From: an uncultured Bacteroides sp.
Lineage (GTDB): Bacteria > Bacillota > Clostridia > Lachnospirales > Lachnospiraceae
Direction: 5' to 3'
Length of the DNA stretch: 61,283 nt
NCBI GenBank assembly: GCA_945913015.1
Contig: CAMECH010000015.1
Span: 1-61,283, forward strand
A program made the position numbers and the translations under genes. Position 1 is the first letter of the stretch; each line of letters opens with the position of its first letter. The notes under the pieces were generated by a model that saw nothing but the letters and a program-made list of their open reading frames with translations, ran no database searches and was not told the origin of the DNA. Shown one piece after another: positions 28,566 to 35,682 of the stretch.

Positions 28566-28592
28566 CTACCTTTCCGCAGACGCTTTAGCGTC
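28566..28592 (-). repeat. GACGCT hairpin plus ribosome site (minus-strand copy)
   Basis: On the minus strand GACGCTAAAGCGTC is followed by TGCGGAAAGGTAGATT, immediately upstream of the SseB-like gene. This is one of three full copies in the window. Confidence 0.7.
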
Positions 28593-28607
28593 AAAAATTA
28601 TTCAAAT

Positions 28608-28940
28608 CTACACTGCCGAGTGAAACCAGAATACCTTGACAGGCTTTCCCGGTTCACACTTTATTGTATGCTTTACCCCCGGTGCCGCAAGGAATGAATC
28701 TCCCGGCCTGATATCGATTTCAAGCTCATCAAGGCGTGCCACCCCTTCGCCTTCGAGTACAAGGAATCCCTCCTGGTCTTCATGTGCGCCGTAATCTTTT
28801 GGGAACTCTGTATTGTCATATACAGAAACTCCGCAGCAGCATCCGCTTGTACATCCGTTTTTTTCATCAAGAAGTCTGTATCCCAATTTACCGGGATTTC
28901 TTGAGGCAAGCGCCTCCTCCAACTTAACATATGGTTTCAT
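28608..28940 (-). CDS. Small cupin-domain protein
   Basis: 110 aa, one cupin barrel. Motif 1 is DYGAHEDQEGFLVLEGEG, with the expected His and Glu, and motif 2 is RPGDSFLAAPGVKHTI. An unusual Cys pattern, CTSGCCCGVSVYD (residues 30-42), precedes the barrel and could bind a metal. Cupins of this size bind small sugars or act as sensors or isomerases. It lies between the GH105 and SseB-like genes; no pathway can be assigned. Confidence 0.82.
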   Translation of the reverse strand: MKPYVKLEEALASRNPGKLGYRLLDEKNGCTSGCCCGVSVYDNTEFPKDYGAHEDQEGFLVLEGEGVARLDELEIDIRPGDSFLAAPGVKHTIKCEPGKPVKVFWFHSAV

Positions 28941-28974
28941 ATCTAACTCCTTTCAGTCAAAACAAGTTATAAAA

Positions 28975-29108
28975 AAGAATATCGCCCGCAATATTCTGCG
29001 CCGCTTTTGCGTCGCGATAAGCGACAAAATACCTATGCAAAAGCGTGCGCATCCTTGCGGAGCATTTTTATGTAATAGGGAAGTCCGAAGGACTTTACTA
29101 TTACATAA
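28975..29108. repeat. Intergenic array of hairpins
   Basis: Three palindromes follow each other: GAATAT/ATATTC (near 28977-28996), GTCGC/GCGAC (near 29011-29025), and a long stem TTATGTAATAG with AAGTCC / GGACTT and CTATTACATAA (about 29068-29106). There is no gene inside and no transposase nearby. It is probably a dispersed intergenic repeat. Confidence 0.55.
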
Positions 29109-29134
29109 AATAGGGGCTGTTATTCACAGCCCCT
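29105..29134 (-). terminator. Terminator of the GH105 gene
   Basis: The stem AGGGGCTGT / ACAGCCCCT with a 5-nt loop is followed by ATTTTATG on the minus strand, 7 bp past the stop codon. Confidence 0.85.
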
Positions 29135-29140
29135 TATTAT

Positions 29141-30280
29141 TTAATCCATCTTCTTATATCTCAAAAGTTCTGTGTAAGCAAGAAGGAACGGACCAACGCC
29201 CTTCGCATCATCTTCAACGATTGGCTCTGACATATAGTAATCATATGTTCCATGACGTCTGTCTTTACCGCCAAGACCACCGACAAGGCAGATACCACCA
29301 AGATGCATCTCTCCGTCAGTTGTCGTCAGGTACTTGTCACAAATGCCATTAATTGCCTTCTCTGCATACTGTCTGTAGCTTTCAGGAAGATATCCGAGAC
29401 GTACACCCTTAAGGAGTGAATATGCCATGATGGAACTTCCGCTTGTCTCAAGATAGTTCTTGTCCATTCCGCCAAAGTTTACTATCTGATACCACATACC
29501 GCTTTCGTCCTGATACTTAAGCATTGAATCCATAAGGTCTACATATGCATCCTTCATAAGCTTGATATCATCAGCATATCTTTCATCTGTCTGGTCGCAC
29601 TTATCAATCGTATCAAGAAGTGCCATTGAGAACCAGCCGATTGCTCTTAACCAGCTAAGCTGCGAAAGTCCCGTAACCTTATCACACCAGAACATCTGCT
29701 TTGATGTGTCAATCGCATGGAAGTATAATCCGTTAAGAGGATTGCGCATATTTTCAATTACAAATCTGAACTGCCGGAAAATGTCTTCATAGTTCTTCTT
29801 GTTGTTATATCTTGTCTCATATTCCATGTAGAACGGCATTCCCATGTAAAGACCATCAAGCCATACCTGCTCAGGATAAATGTCCTTATGCCAGAAGCTT
29901 CCGTTCTTAGTTCTAGGCATAATTGAAATCTGGCTGTAAATCAGGTCAATTGCCTTACGGTACTTCTCCTTGCCTACTACATCATACAACTCGAAAAGTG
30001 TCTTACCTGCATTAACATTATCTATATTCTTCTCTGTAATGTCATATCCTTCGATTGTTCCGTCTTCATGGACACGATAATCGATAAAATCATCCGCAAA
30101 CTTAAGATACTTCTCATCCTTAGAAATAGTATACATTTCAAGCACAGCCTTAATCATGCAGCCGTCAATGTAGTTCCAGTTTGATTTAAGCCCCTGCTTA
30201 ATCTTCTCAATGTTCCACATTGGAGCTTCAGGCGTACTTCTTTCAAGCAATTCGTCAATATACTTTACAATTATGTCCAT
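29141..30280 (-). CDS. GH105 unsaturated rhamnogalacturonyl hydrolase
   Basis: 379 aa from the ATG at 30280. The (alpha/alpha)6 barrel family is recognised from NWNYIDGCMIKAVLEMY, QVWLDGLYMGMPFYMEYE with the catalytic Asp, SQLSWLRAIGWFSMALLDT, ETSGSSIMAYSLLKG and the C-terminal GGICLVGGLGG. It removes the unsaturated uronic acid left on rhamnogalacturonan pieces by pectin lyases. No signal peptide, so it acts on imported oligosaccharides in the cytoplasm. It stands alone with its own promoter. It suggests a pectin-using gut lifestyle. Confidence 0.93.
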   Translation of the reverse strand: MDIIVKYIDELLERSTPEAPMWNIEKIKQGLKSNWNYIDGCMIKAVLEMYTISKDEKYLKFADDFIDYRVHEDGTIEGYDITEKNIDNVNAGKTLFELYDVVGKEKYRKAIDLIYSQISIMPRTKNGSFWHKDIYPEQVWLDGLYMGMPFYMEYETRYNNKKNYEDIFRQFRFVIENMRNPLNGLYFHAIDTSKQMFWCDKVTGLSQLSWLRAIGWFSMALLDTIDKCDQTDERYADDIKLMKDAYVDLMDSMLKYQDESGMWYQIVNFGGMDKNYLETSGSSIMAYSLLKGVRLGYLPESYRQYAEKAINGICDKYLTTTDGEMHLGGICLVGGLGGKDRRHGTYDYYMSEPIVEDDAKGVGPFLLAYTELLRYKKMD

Positions 30281-30368
30281 ATTAGCAATGTACCCTCCGT
30301 CATTTTTACCCGCCGCTGCCCGTACAAATACCAGATTGTATTTTTTTAAGAACAACGATTACTTTTAC

Positions 30369-30397
30369 AGTTTACACTAATTGAGACATTTTTGCAA
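30369..30397 (-). promoter_or_regulatory. GH105 gene promoter
   Basis: TTGCAA (30397-30392), a 17-nt spacer and TAAACT (30374-30369) on the minus strand, about 90 nt before the start. It matches consensus moderately. Confidence 0.5.
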
Positions 30398-30459
30398 GAA
30401 ATTTATGGCAAATTGCATAAAAATGCATAAAACCCAATAAAATAACATAAAGTAACATA

Positions 30460-32418
30460 TTACTCAGCCTTTACATTTATTTTACGAATTTCCTTTGTAC
30501 GGATTTCCCTGCATACAGCCTCAATAAATTCATCAAGCGGCTTCTGTCCTTCATCGCCCTCATAGCGGCTTCTTACAGAAACAACTCCTGCCTCCTGCTC
30601 CTTTTCACCGACAACAAGCATATATGGAATTCTGTCAAGTCTTGCCTCACGAATCTTATAACCGATTTTCTCAGCTCTTGTATCGATTGAAGCATCAATT
30701 CCGTTAGCCTTGAGCTTTGCAAGAACTTCGTCCGCATAATCACGGTACTTGTCAGAAATAGGAAGTACTCTTACCTGCTCAGGGCACAGCCATGTCGGGA
30801 ACATGCCGGAATATTTTTCAATAAGCCATGCAAGTGTTCTTTCATAGCAGCCAATTGATGTCCTGTGGATGATATATGGTCTCTTCTTCTCACCATTCTC
30901 ATCAATATAGTACATATCAAACTGCTCGGCAAGCAGAGCATCCCACTGAATTGTAATCATTGTGTCTTCCTTGCCGTATACATTTTTTGCATTGATATCT
31001 ACCTTAGGGCCATAGAACGCAGCCTCGCCGACATCCTCAACAAACGGTATATTCAGCTCGTTAAGCACATTTCTTATATGCTGCTGTGTCTCTTCCCATA
31101 CTTCCGGCTCACCGATATATTTTTTCTTGTCGTCAGGATCCCATTTTGAAAGATGATATGTTACATCCTCCTCAAGTCCGAGTGTCTGCAGGCAGTACTG
31201 TGCCAGCGCAATGCATCCCTTAAATTCCTCTACCATCTGGTCAGGTCTTACGATAAGGTGTCCCTCTGAAATAGTAAACTGACGCACTCTCGTAAGTCCG
31301 TGCATTTCACCTGAGTCCTCATTGCGGAACAATGTTGAAGTTTCGCCGTATCTGCAAGGCAGATCGCGGTATGACTTCTGGCTTGCCTTATATACGTAAT
31401 ACTGGAAAGGACATGTCATCGGACGAAGTGCAAATACTTCCTTGTCCTTTTCCTCATCACCAAGCACGAACATTCCGTCTTTATAGTGATCCCAGTGTCC
31501 TGAAATCTTGTAAAGGTCTGACTTTGCCATAAGCGGTGTCTTAGTTCTTATATAACCTCTGTTGTTATCTTCCTCGTCTTCAATCCATCTCTGAAGCTTC
31601 TGGATAATCTTAACACCCTTTGGCATGATAAGCGGAAGTCCCTGACCGATAACGTCAACAGTCGTGAAAAGCTCCATCTCACGTCCAAGTTTGTTATGGT
31701 CGCGAAGCTTGATATCCTCCAGATGCTGAAGGTACTCATCAAGCTCTGCCTTCTTGGTATACGCCGTACCATAAATTCTTGAAAGCATTTTGTTCTTCTC
31801 TGAGCCTCTCCAGTACGCGCCTGATGATGAAACAAGCTTAAATGCTTTAATCGGCTTTGTGCTCATAAGATGAGGTCCCGCACACAAATCAGTAAACTCT
31901 CCCTGACTGTAGAAGCTAATTTCGGCATCCTCCGGCAAATCTTCAATAAGCTCTACCTTGTACGGTTCATTTCTGTCCTGCATAAATTTAATTGCCTCTG
32001 CTCTCGGCAGCGTAAATCTCTTAATCTCTGCGCCTTCCTTGATAATCTTCTTCATTTCCTCTTCAATCTTATCAAGGTCTTCTCTTGAAAATGATGCATG
32101 GTCAAAATCATAATAAAATCCTGTGTCAATTGATGGTCCGATTGCAAGCTTTGCCTCAGGATACAGTCTCTTTACCGCCTCAGCAAGAACATGTGATGCA
32201 GTATGGCGATATGCAGCCTTACCTGCCTCATCATTAAATGTAAGAATTGCCAGTGTGCAATCCTTATCAACTACTGTTCTCAAGTCAACCACTTTGCCGT
32301 CAATCTCACCTGCACACGCCATGCGCGCAAGTCCCTCACTGATGTCTGATGCAATGTCAATGACAGACATTTCCTTGTCATACTCCTTAACAGAGCCGTC
32401 TTTCAATGTAACCTTCAT
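30460..32418 (-). CDS. thrS: Threonyl-tRNA synthetase
   Basis: 652 aa from the ATG at 32418, with GGAG at 8 nt. It has the TGS domain (KVTLKDGSVKEYDKEMS), the editing domain with HxxxH (HTASHVLAEAV) and Cys in LCAGPHL, and the class II core: motif 2 FRNEDSGEMHGLTRVRQFT and motif 3 HRTSIGCYERTLAWLIE. The anticodon-binding domain ends the protein (VRVLPISDKYRDYADEVL). It charges tRNA-Thr. Expression is controlled by the T-box leader directly upstream. Confidence 0.98.
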   Translation of the reverse strand: MKVTLKDGSVKEYDKEMSVIDIASDISEGLARMACAGEIDGKVVDLRTVVDKDCTLAILTFNDEAGKAAYRHTASHVLAEAVKRLYPEAKLAIGPSIDTGFYYDFDHASFSREDLDKIEEEMKKIIKEGAEIKRFTLPRAEAIKFMQDRNEPYKVELIEDLPEDAEISFYSQGEFTDLCAGPHLMSTKPIKAFKLVSSSGAYWRGSEKNKMLSRIYGTAYTKKAELDEYLQHLEDIKLRDHNKLGREMELFTTVDVIGQGLPLIMPKGVKIIQKLQRWIEDEEDNNRGYIRTKTPLMAKSDLYKISGHWDHYKDGMFVLGDEEKDKEVFALRPMTCPFQYYVYKASQKSYRDLPCRYGETSTLFRNEDSGEMHGLTRVRQFTISEGHLIVRPDQMVEEFKGCIALAQYCLQTLGLEEDVTYHLSKWDPDDKKKYIGEPEVWEETQQHIRNVLNELNIPFVEDVGEAAFYGPKVDINAKNVYGKEDTMITIQWDALLAEQFDMYYIDENGEKKRPYIIHRTSIGCYERTLAWLIEKYSGMFPTWLCPEQVRVLPISDKYRDYADEVLAKLKANGIDASIDTRAEKIGYKIREARLDRIPYMLVVGEKEQEAGVVSVRSRYEGDEGQKPLDEFIEAVCREIRTKEIRKINVKAE

Positions 32419-32599
32419 AGCTAATCTCCATTCTGAGAACTTCATTTATTGTGGTAATGTACATGCTTACGGTTGTCATGCACTTGCTTACGGTTGGCAT
32501 GCACTACGTTCGTGCGTACAGATTGATGAGTTCTCTGCACCAATCTTCGCACTGTTTGTTTCTGTTAGTTTCTGTCGGTTTTCTATGATTTTCCAATAA

Positions 32600-32897
32600 A
32601 AAATCCCCTGCAGAAACTCATTCTGCAAGGGACGAATATAATTCGCGGTTCCACCCAGCTTGCTTTCGTACGAAAGTCTGTCAACTTCTCACACAAAAGC
32701 CACTCATTACGATTATAACGGAATCACCGGACCGGATTGGGGTCACTCAGAGCCAGTCTTCACATAACCTACGGCAAGGCACTCACAGCAACGGCCTCTC
32801 TCTGCAGCTTTCAGCAATGCTACTCATCTCGTCAACGTGTTAACATATTAAATTATCATTAATTATTGCCAAAACAATCTCTCGTAATCATTTTGAC
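32600..32897 (-). ncRNA. T-box leader of thrS
   Basis: The T-box sequence GGGTGGAACCGCG is at 32656-32644 on the minus strand. It is followed by an intrinsic terminator, a stem of CCCTTGCAGA-type arms at 32604-32632 with a run of T after it. The T-box element pairs with the 5' side of that stem to form the antiterminator when uncharged tRNA-Thr binds. The stem I region lies at about 32700-32890. The exact specifier codon was not resolved by eye. Confidence 0.93.
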
Positions 32898-32903
32898 AGT
32901 GCT

Positions 32904-32931
32904 ATTATAGCACGAAAATATGGTGTGTCAA
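32904..32931 (-). promoter_or_regulatory. thrS promoter
   Basis: TTGACA (32931-32926), a 16-nt spacer and a perfect TATAAT (32909-32904) on the minus strand. The -10 sits in a near-palindrome GTGCTATTATAGCAC. Confidence 0.88.
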
Positions 32932-32939
32932 GCTTTACC

Positions 32940-33258
32940 GCCGGATTTATGTTTGATTTATACCGGAAATATATTGGACTTGTATTGGATTTGTGCCGGA
33001 TATATGTTGGACTTGTATTGGATTTGTGTTTGGCTTATATGCCTTTGCTTCTTAATTCCGCTGTCCGGGCAAGCCGAAACTTCTCTTGAAGCAAATTGCC
33101 CAAATCACTTGAAATCATGCTGTTTTGCGGCTTGTTTTTTCATGCTTTGGGCAATTCGCTGATGATGCTGACGCCGCTTGCCCAAACGGGCGACATGCTG
33201 CAACTTCCGGCACCGCTTGCCCAACTCCATACCTCTTGTTTTTTCGCACATTTTTTAT
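32940..33258. other. Intergenic region with 33-bp tandem repeat
   Basis: Between the thrS promoter and the toxin gene there is no convincing gene. Two 33-bp copies at 32963-32995 and 32996-33028 begin CCGGA and end TTGGATTTGTG. A shorter degenerate copy precedes them. An open frame through 32920..33162 is just the repeat translated. Several TTGCCCAA words follow. Confidence 0.6.
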
Positions 33259-33299
33259 AATAATCAGTACGACCAGCTAAGTTGGTGGTACTGATTATT
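33259..33299. other. Strong hairpin over the toxin stop codon, without a T-run
   Basis: Perfect 12-bp arms AATAATCAGTAC (33259-33270) and GTACTGATTATT (33288-33299), with a further 4-bp inner pairing, enclose a 7-nt loop. The toxin stop codon is inside the arm. Downstream on the minus strand there is A-rich, not T-rich, DNA, so it may protect the 3' end rather than terminate. Confidence 0.6.
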
Positions 33300-33861
33300 T
33301 ATCTGCCACTTCTTCTAATGCCTTGAAATCACAACAGAACTTAACCACTTTCCCTGTTGCCATCTGCTTGTCATACAGCTTATTGGCTTTTCCTATAACT
33401 TCATTAATAACCTTCAAGCAAAAGGAATATTCCTTATTTAGCAAGTCCTTGTATTTCTTGACATCATCGGTATCCTTATCATCCGGATTAATATTGACTC
33501 TGCTATAAACACCATCAACAATCGGAATCATCTTTTTTATATCCATAACAGAAAGTATATGCTTTACATTACCATCTTCTGCTGCCACCCAGATGTCATC
33601 TTGTCCCATACTTGATTTTTTTGCTATCTCATATACCAAATAGCACTCTTTATCGACATTTTTCCATGTCTTATGCTTCTCCTTGGCTGAAGATAATGGA
33701 ATAACATATTTTCTGTCATTTTTATTTATCAGTATTCCTATGTATGGCTTGTTCTCATACCCGCTTGGCTTATAATATACCTCTGAGCATGCACCATGCA
33801 GCATTTTGAGATAGTTCTGTTCAATATTGATAAATGTCAACTTTCCCTCTAGTGTAAACAT
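33295..33861 (-). CDS. Type III toxin, ToxN/CptN/AbiQ family endoribonuclease
   Basis: 188 aa, near the usual 170-190. Family hallmarks are YIGILINKNDRKYVIPLSS (strand and loop near residue 45), KHKTW, KKMIPIVDGVY near residue 110, and the helical end YKDLLNKEYSF ... VKFCCDFKALEE. These toxins cut RNA at A-rich sites and are held inactive by a repeat RNA made just upstream. Here that RNA and its terminator are present (33895-34026). Such loci give phage abortive infection and plasmid-like stability. The subfamily (CptN is known from Lachnospiraceae) is my inference. Confidence 0.88.
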   Translation of the reverse strand: MFTLEGKLTFINIEQNYLKMLHGACSEVYYKPSGYENKPYIGILINKNDRKYVIPLSSAKEKHKTWKNVDKECYLVYEIAKKSSMGQDDIWVAAEDGNVKHILSVMDIKKMIPIVDGVYSRVNINPDDKDTDDVKKYKDLLNKEYSFCLKVINEVIGKANKLYDKQMATGKVVKFCCDFKALEEVADK

Positions 33862-33894
33862 AATGCTGCTCCTTTGTATTTTAGGGTAAAAAAT

Positions 33895-34026
33895 GTGGGA
33901 AGACTAAGCTTCCCACTCTTTAATGTTCATCTCTTTACGGATTGATTACCGAAGGTTAATGGAGACCCTCGTTAATGTTCATCTCTTTTATGGTTCAAGA
34001 CCATAAGGTTAATGGAGACCTCTCTA
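33895..34026 (-). ncRNA. Type III antitoxin RNA: two 52-nt repeats and attenuating terminator
   Basis: Two 52-bp units, 33971-34022 and 33919-33970, are transcribed ahead of the toxin. Their ends are nearly identical (GGTCTCCATTAACCTT at the 5' side, AAAGAGATGAACATTAA at the 3' side). The centres differ but each can form its own hairpin (ATGGT/ACCAT versus CGG/CCG). The hairpin GTGGGAAG / CTTCCCAC (33895-33916) plus a T-run then limits read-through into the toxin gene. This is the standard type III arrangement. Confidence 0.87.
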
Positions 34027-34031
34027 TAATT

Positions 34032-34060
34032 ATAATATGGCAATTAACAGACTGTGTCAA
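34032..34060 (-). promoter_or_regulatory. Promoter of the type III toxin-antitoxin operon
   Basis: TTGACA (34060-34055), a 17-nt spacer and TATTAT (34037-34032) on the minus strand; the start would fall a few bases before the first antitoxin repeat. Confidence 0.82.
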
Positions 34061-34103
34061 CTGCATATTACACTTTTATTTTTTGCTTTTTCGTATTTTC
34101 TAT

Positions 34104-34315
34104 TCAACAAACACCTTCTAAATATTCATTGCCATTGAGGAAAACAGCACCAAAAATATCAGCAAAAGGATCCGGCTTGTCACAAAACAAGTAATCTATA
34201 AATAATTTGCCTACTTCTTTCGGTTTCCTTTTCTATTTGCAAGTATACGCTCATTCATTTCTTCTCTTGTCCAATTCTGATTTTCGACCTTTTATAATGA
34301 AGCATTTGTTGTTTC
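34104..34315 (-). pseudogene. Possible remnant of a coding sequence
   Basis: No intact gene lies between the antitoxin promoter and the DUF6273 gene. A minus-strand frame ending at 34104 reads ...LFIDYLFCDKPDPFADIFG... without a start. A neighbouring frame reads NWTREEMNERILANRKGN just upstream, as if one frameshift separates them. The ADIFGAVFLNG phrase is reminiscent of Rpn/PD-(D/E)XK transposase-like nucleases, but this is weak. Confidence 0.3.
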
Positions 34316-35148
34316 CTAAACTTTATCTGCCACAACTTCACGCTTTATCCACATAGCAGGACGTATTCCCTCTGTACTTATGCCTACACCCGTGCCTGCT
34401 TCTGATATCTTTCCGGTATCAAGCACACATGCAGCTTTCTGTTCACCTGCCATACTCCTCAGCCACCAGCTTGTACAGCCCTGATATGAAGAAGCTCCTT
34501 TATTTTTAGCCTGCGCAGTAACTTGTGCACGCCTTGAAGAGTCATCAGCGAAATATTGCTCTGCTTCTTCAACACTAAGACAAAATATTCTGTCTTCGGT
34601 CGGACGGTAGCCGTATTTATTAAATCCCGTGCCTGAATTACTGAGTTTTGAAACCGTTATTATATCCTGTTCCGGAGTTGTAAATGTTTCACTCATAAAA
34701 TCATTATTGAGCCACTGGCGCAAATCGGAGTTATCCCATTCAACCTCGTCCATATGATAACGGTCTGAACCGGCGGTCTTTTTAAATACTCCGATATCAA
34801 GGCAATCCTTACTGATAACAAATATTTTGTCATCCTGCTCATCCAGCACAAGCCAGCAAATTGCCTCTTTTCCATCAGCAGTATTACCATCCTGCTCATA
34901 TGTACCAAGTCTGATATACTCACCTTTTTTCGCATTACTTATATCAACAACACTGACATCGCTTTGGGGCGTTCCGTTTTCTGAATGCGCGGACGTTTGC
35001 TGTGGCTGCTGTGACTGATTTGATTGTGGCTGCTGCGTTCCGGACTGCCTGCCATTATCAGAATCCCCGCCTGAAGCGTCATTGCGCACACTGTCAAAAC
35101 TGCTGCTATAATACAGCCTGCTAAGATTTTTTTCCTGTCCGACTGCAT
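34316..35148 (-). pseudogene. DUF6273 protein with a frameshift after its membrane anchor
   Basis: The ATG at 35148 has a perfect GGAGG at 8 nt. It opens MQSDRKKILAGCIIAAVLTV, a signal or anchor helix like those of the neighbours. That frame runs out at 34939, while the DUF6273 domain (YIRLGTYEQDGN, WLVLDEQDD, LRQWLNNDF, SWWLRSMAGEQ, GIRPAMWI) continues in another frame, open from 35155. One missing base, for example in the GGGG run near 35080, would rejoin them. The gene may be dead, phase-variable, or affected by a sequencing error. The C-terminus has no DGR-type signature and is a fixed paralogue. Confidence 0.65.
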
Positions 35149-35198
35149 TTTCCAAACCTCCATCGCTAAAATTCTTTATATAGATTAAATCTGCGAAA

Positions 35199-35642
35199 TT
35201 ACATCATTGTAGAATCAAGCTTAAAGCCGCATGTTCTGCAAAATGCTGCACCTGGGCTATATGGATTGCCACACTGAGGACAGACAGCCTGTCCCTGCTG
35301 TTGCTGTACTGCACCGTCATCCACATACCTTTCAAATTTCTCACCGCACATATTACAAAACATGCTGTCAATCACAAGAATATTACCGCATTTATCACAT
35401 TTACGAAGTCCCTGCGCTGCAAGTTTCTTCTTTTCATACATTGCTTCCTGCACATTTAGCTGCTCATATTCCATAAGCATATCTGCATAAGGTGTTCCCT
35501 GCACCTGTCTTGCAGTTGTTGTGCTCACAAACTGCTGTCCCACTGCATAAATAACCTGATTTCTTCTGGCTGCTATCGCAGCAATCTGCCTGTCGCACTC
35601 TGCGACCTCCGGTGATACTGTGTTTTTGTCAAATAATCCCAT
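35199..35642 (-). CDS. Double zinc-ribbon protein
   Basis: 147 aa. A helical N-terminal part (about 1-75) precedes two four-cysteine zinc ribbons: CDKCGN...CNMCG (about 82-100) and CPQCGN...CRTCG (about 122-140). There is a Gln-rich spacer between them. No membrane helix or catalytic motif is visible. It lies between the solute-binding and the frameshifted DUF6273 genes and shares their zinc-ribbon style, so it may be a soluble partner. GGAGG stands before the ATG. Confidence 0.75.
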   Translation of the reverse strand: MGLFDKNTVSPEVAECDRQIAAIAARRNQVIYAVGQQFVSTTTARQVQGTPYADMLMEYEQLNVQEAMYEKKKLAAQGLRKCDKCGNILVIDSMFCNMCGEKFERYVDDGAVQQQQGQAVCPQCGNPYSPGAAFCRTCGFKLDSTMM

Positions 35643-35682
35643 AACTTTCCTCCTGTATAAATGTTTTTATTTATAAATATTA

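Noticed and set aside
32920-33162. An 80-codon open frame on the plus strand
   Set aside because: It is mostly the 33-bp tandem repeat in translation, has no clear ribosome site and overlaps the thrS promoter.
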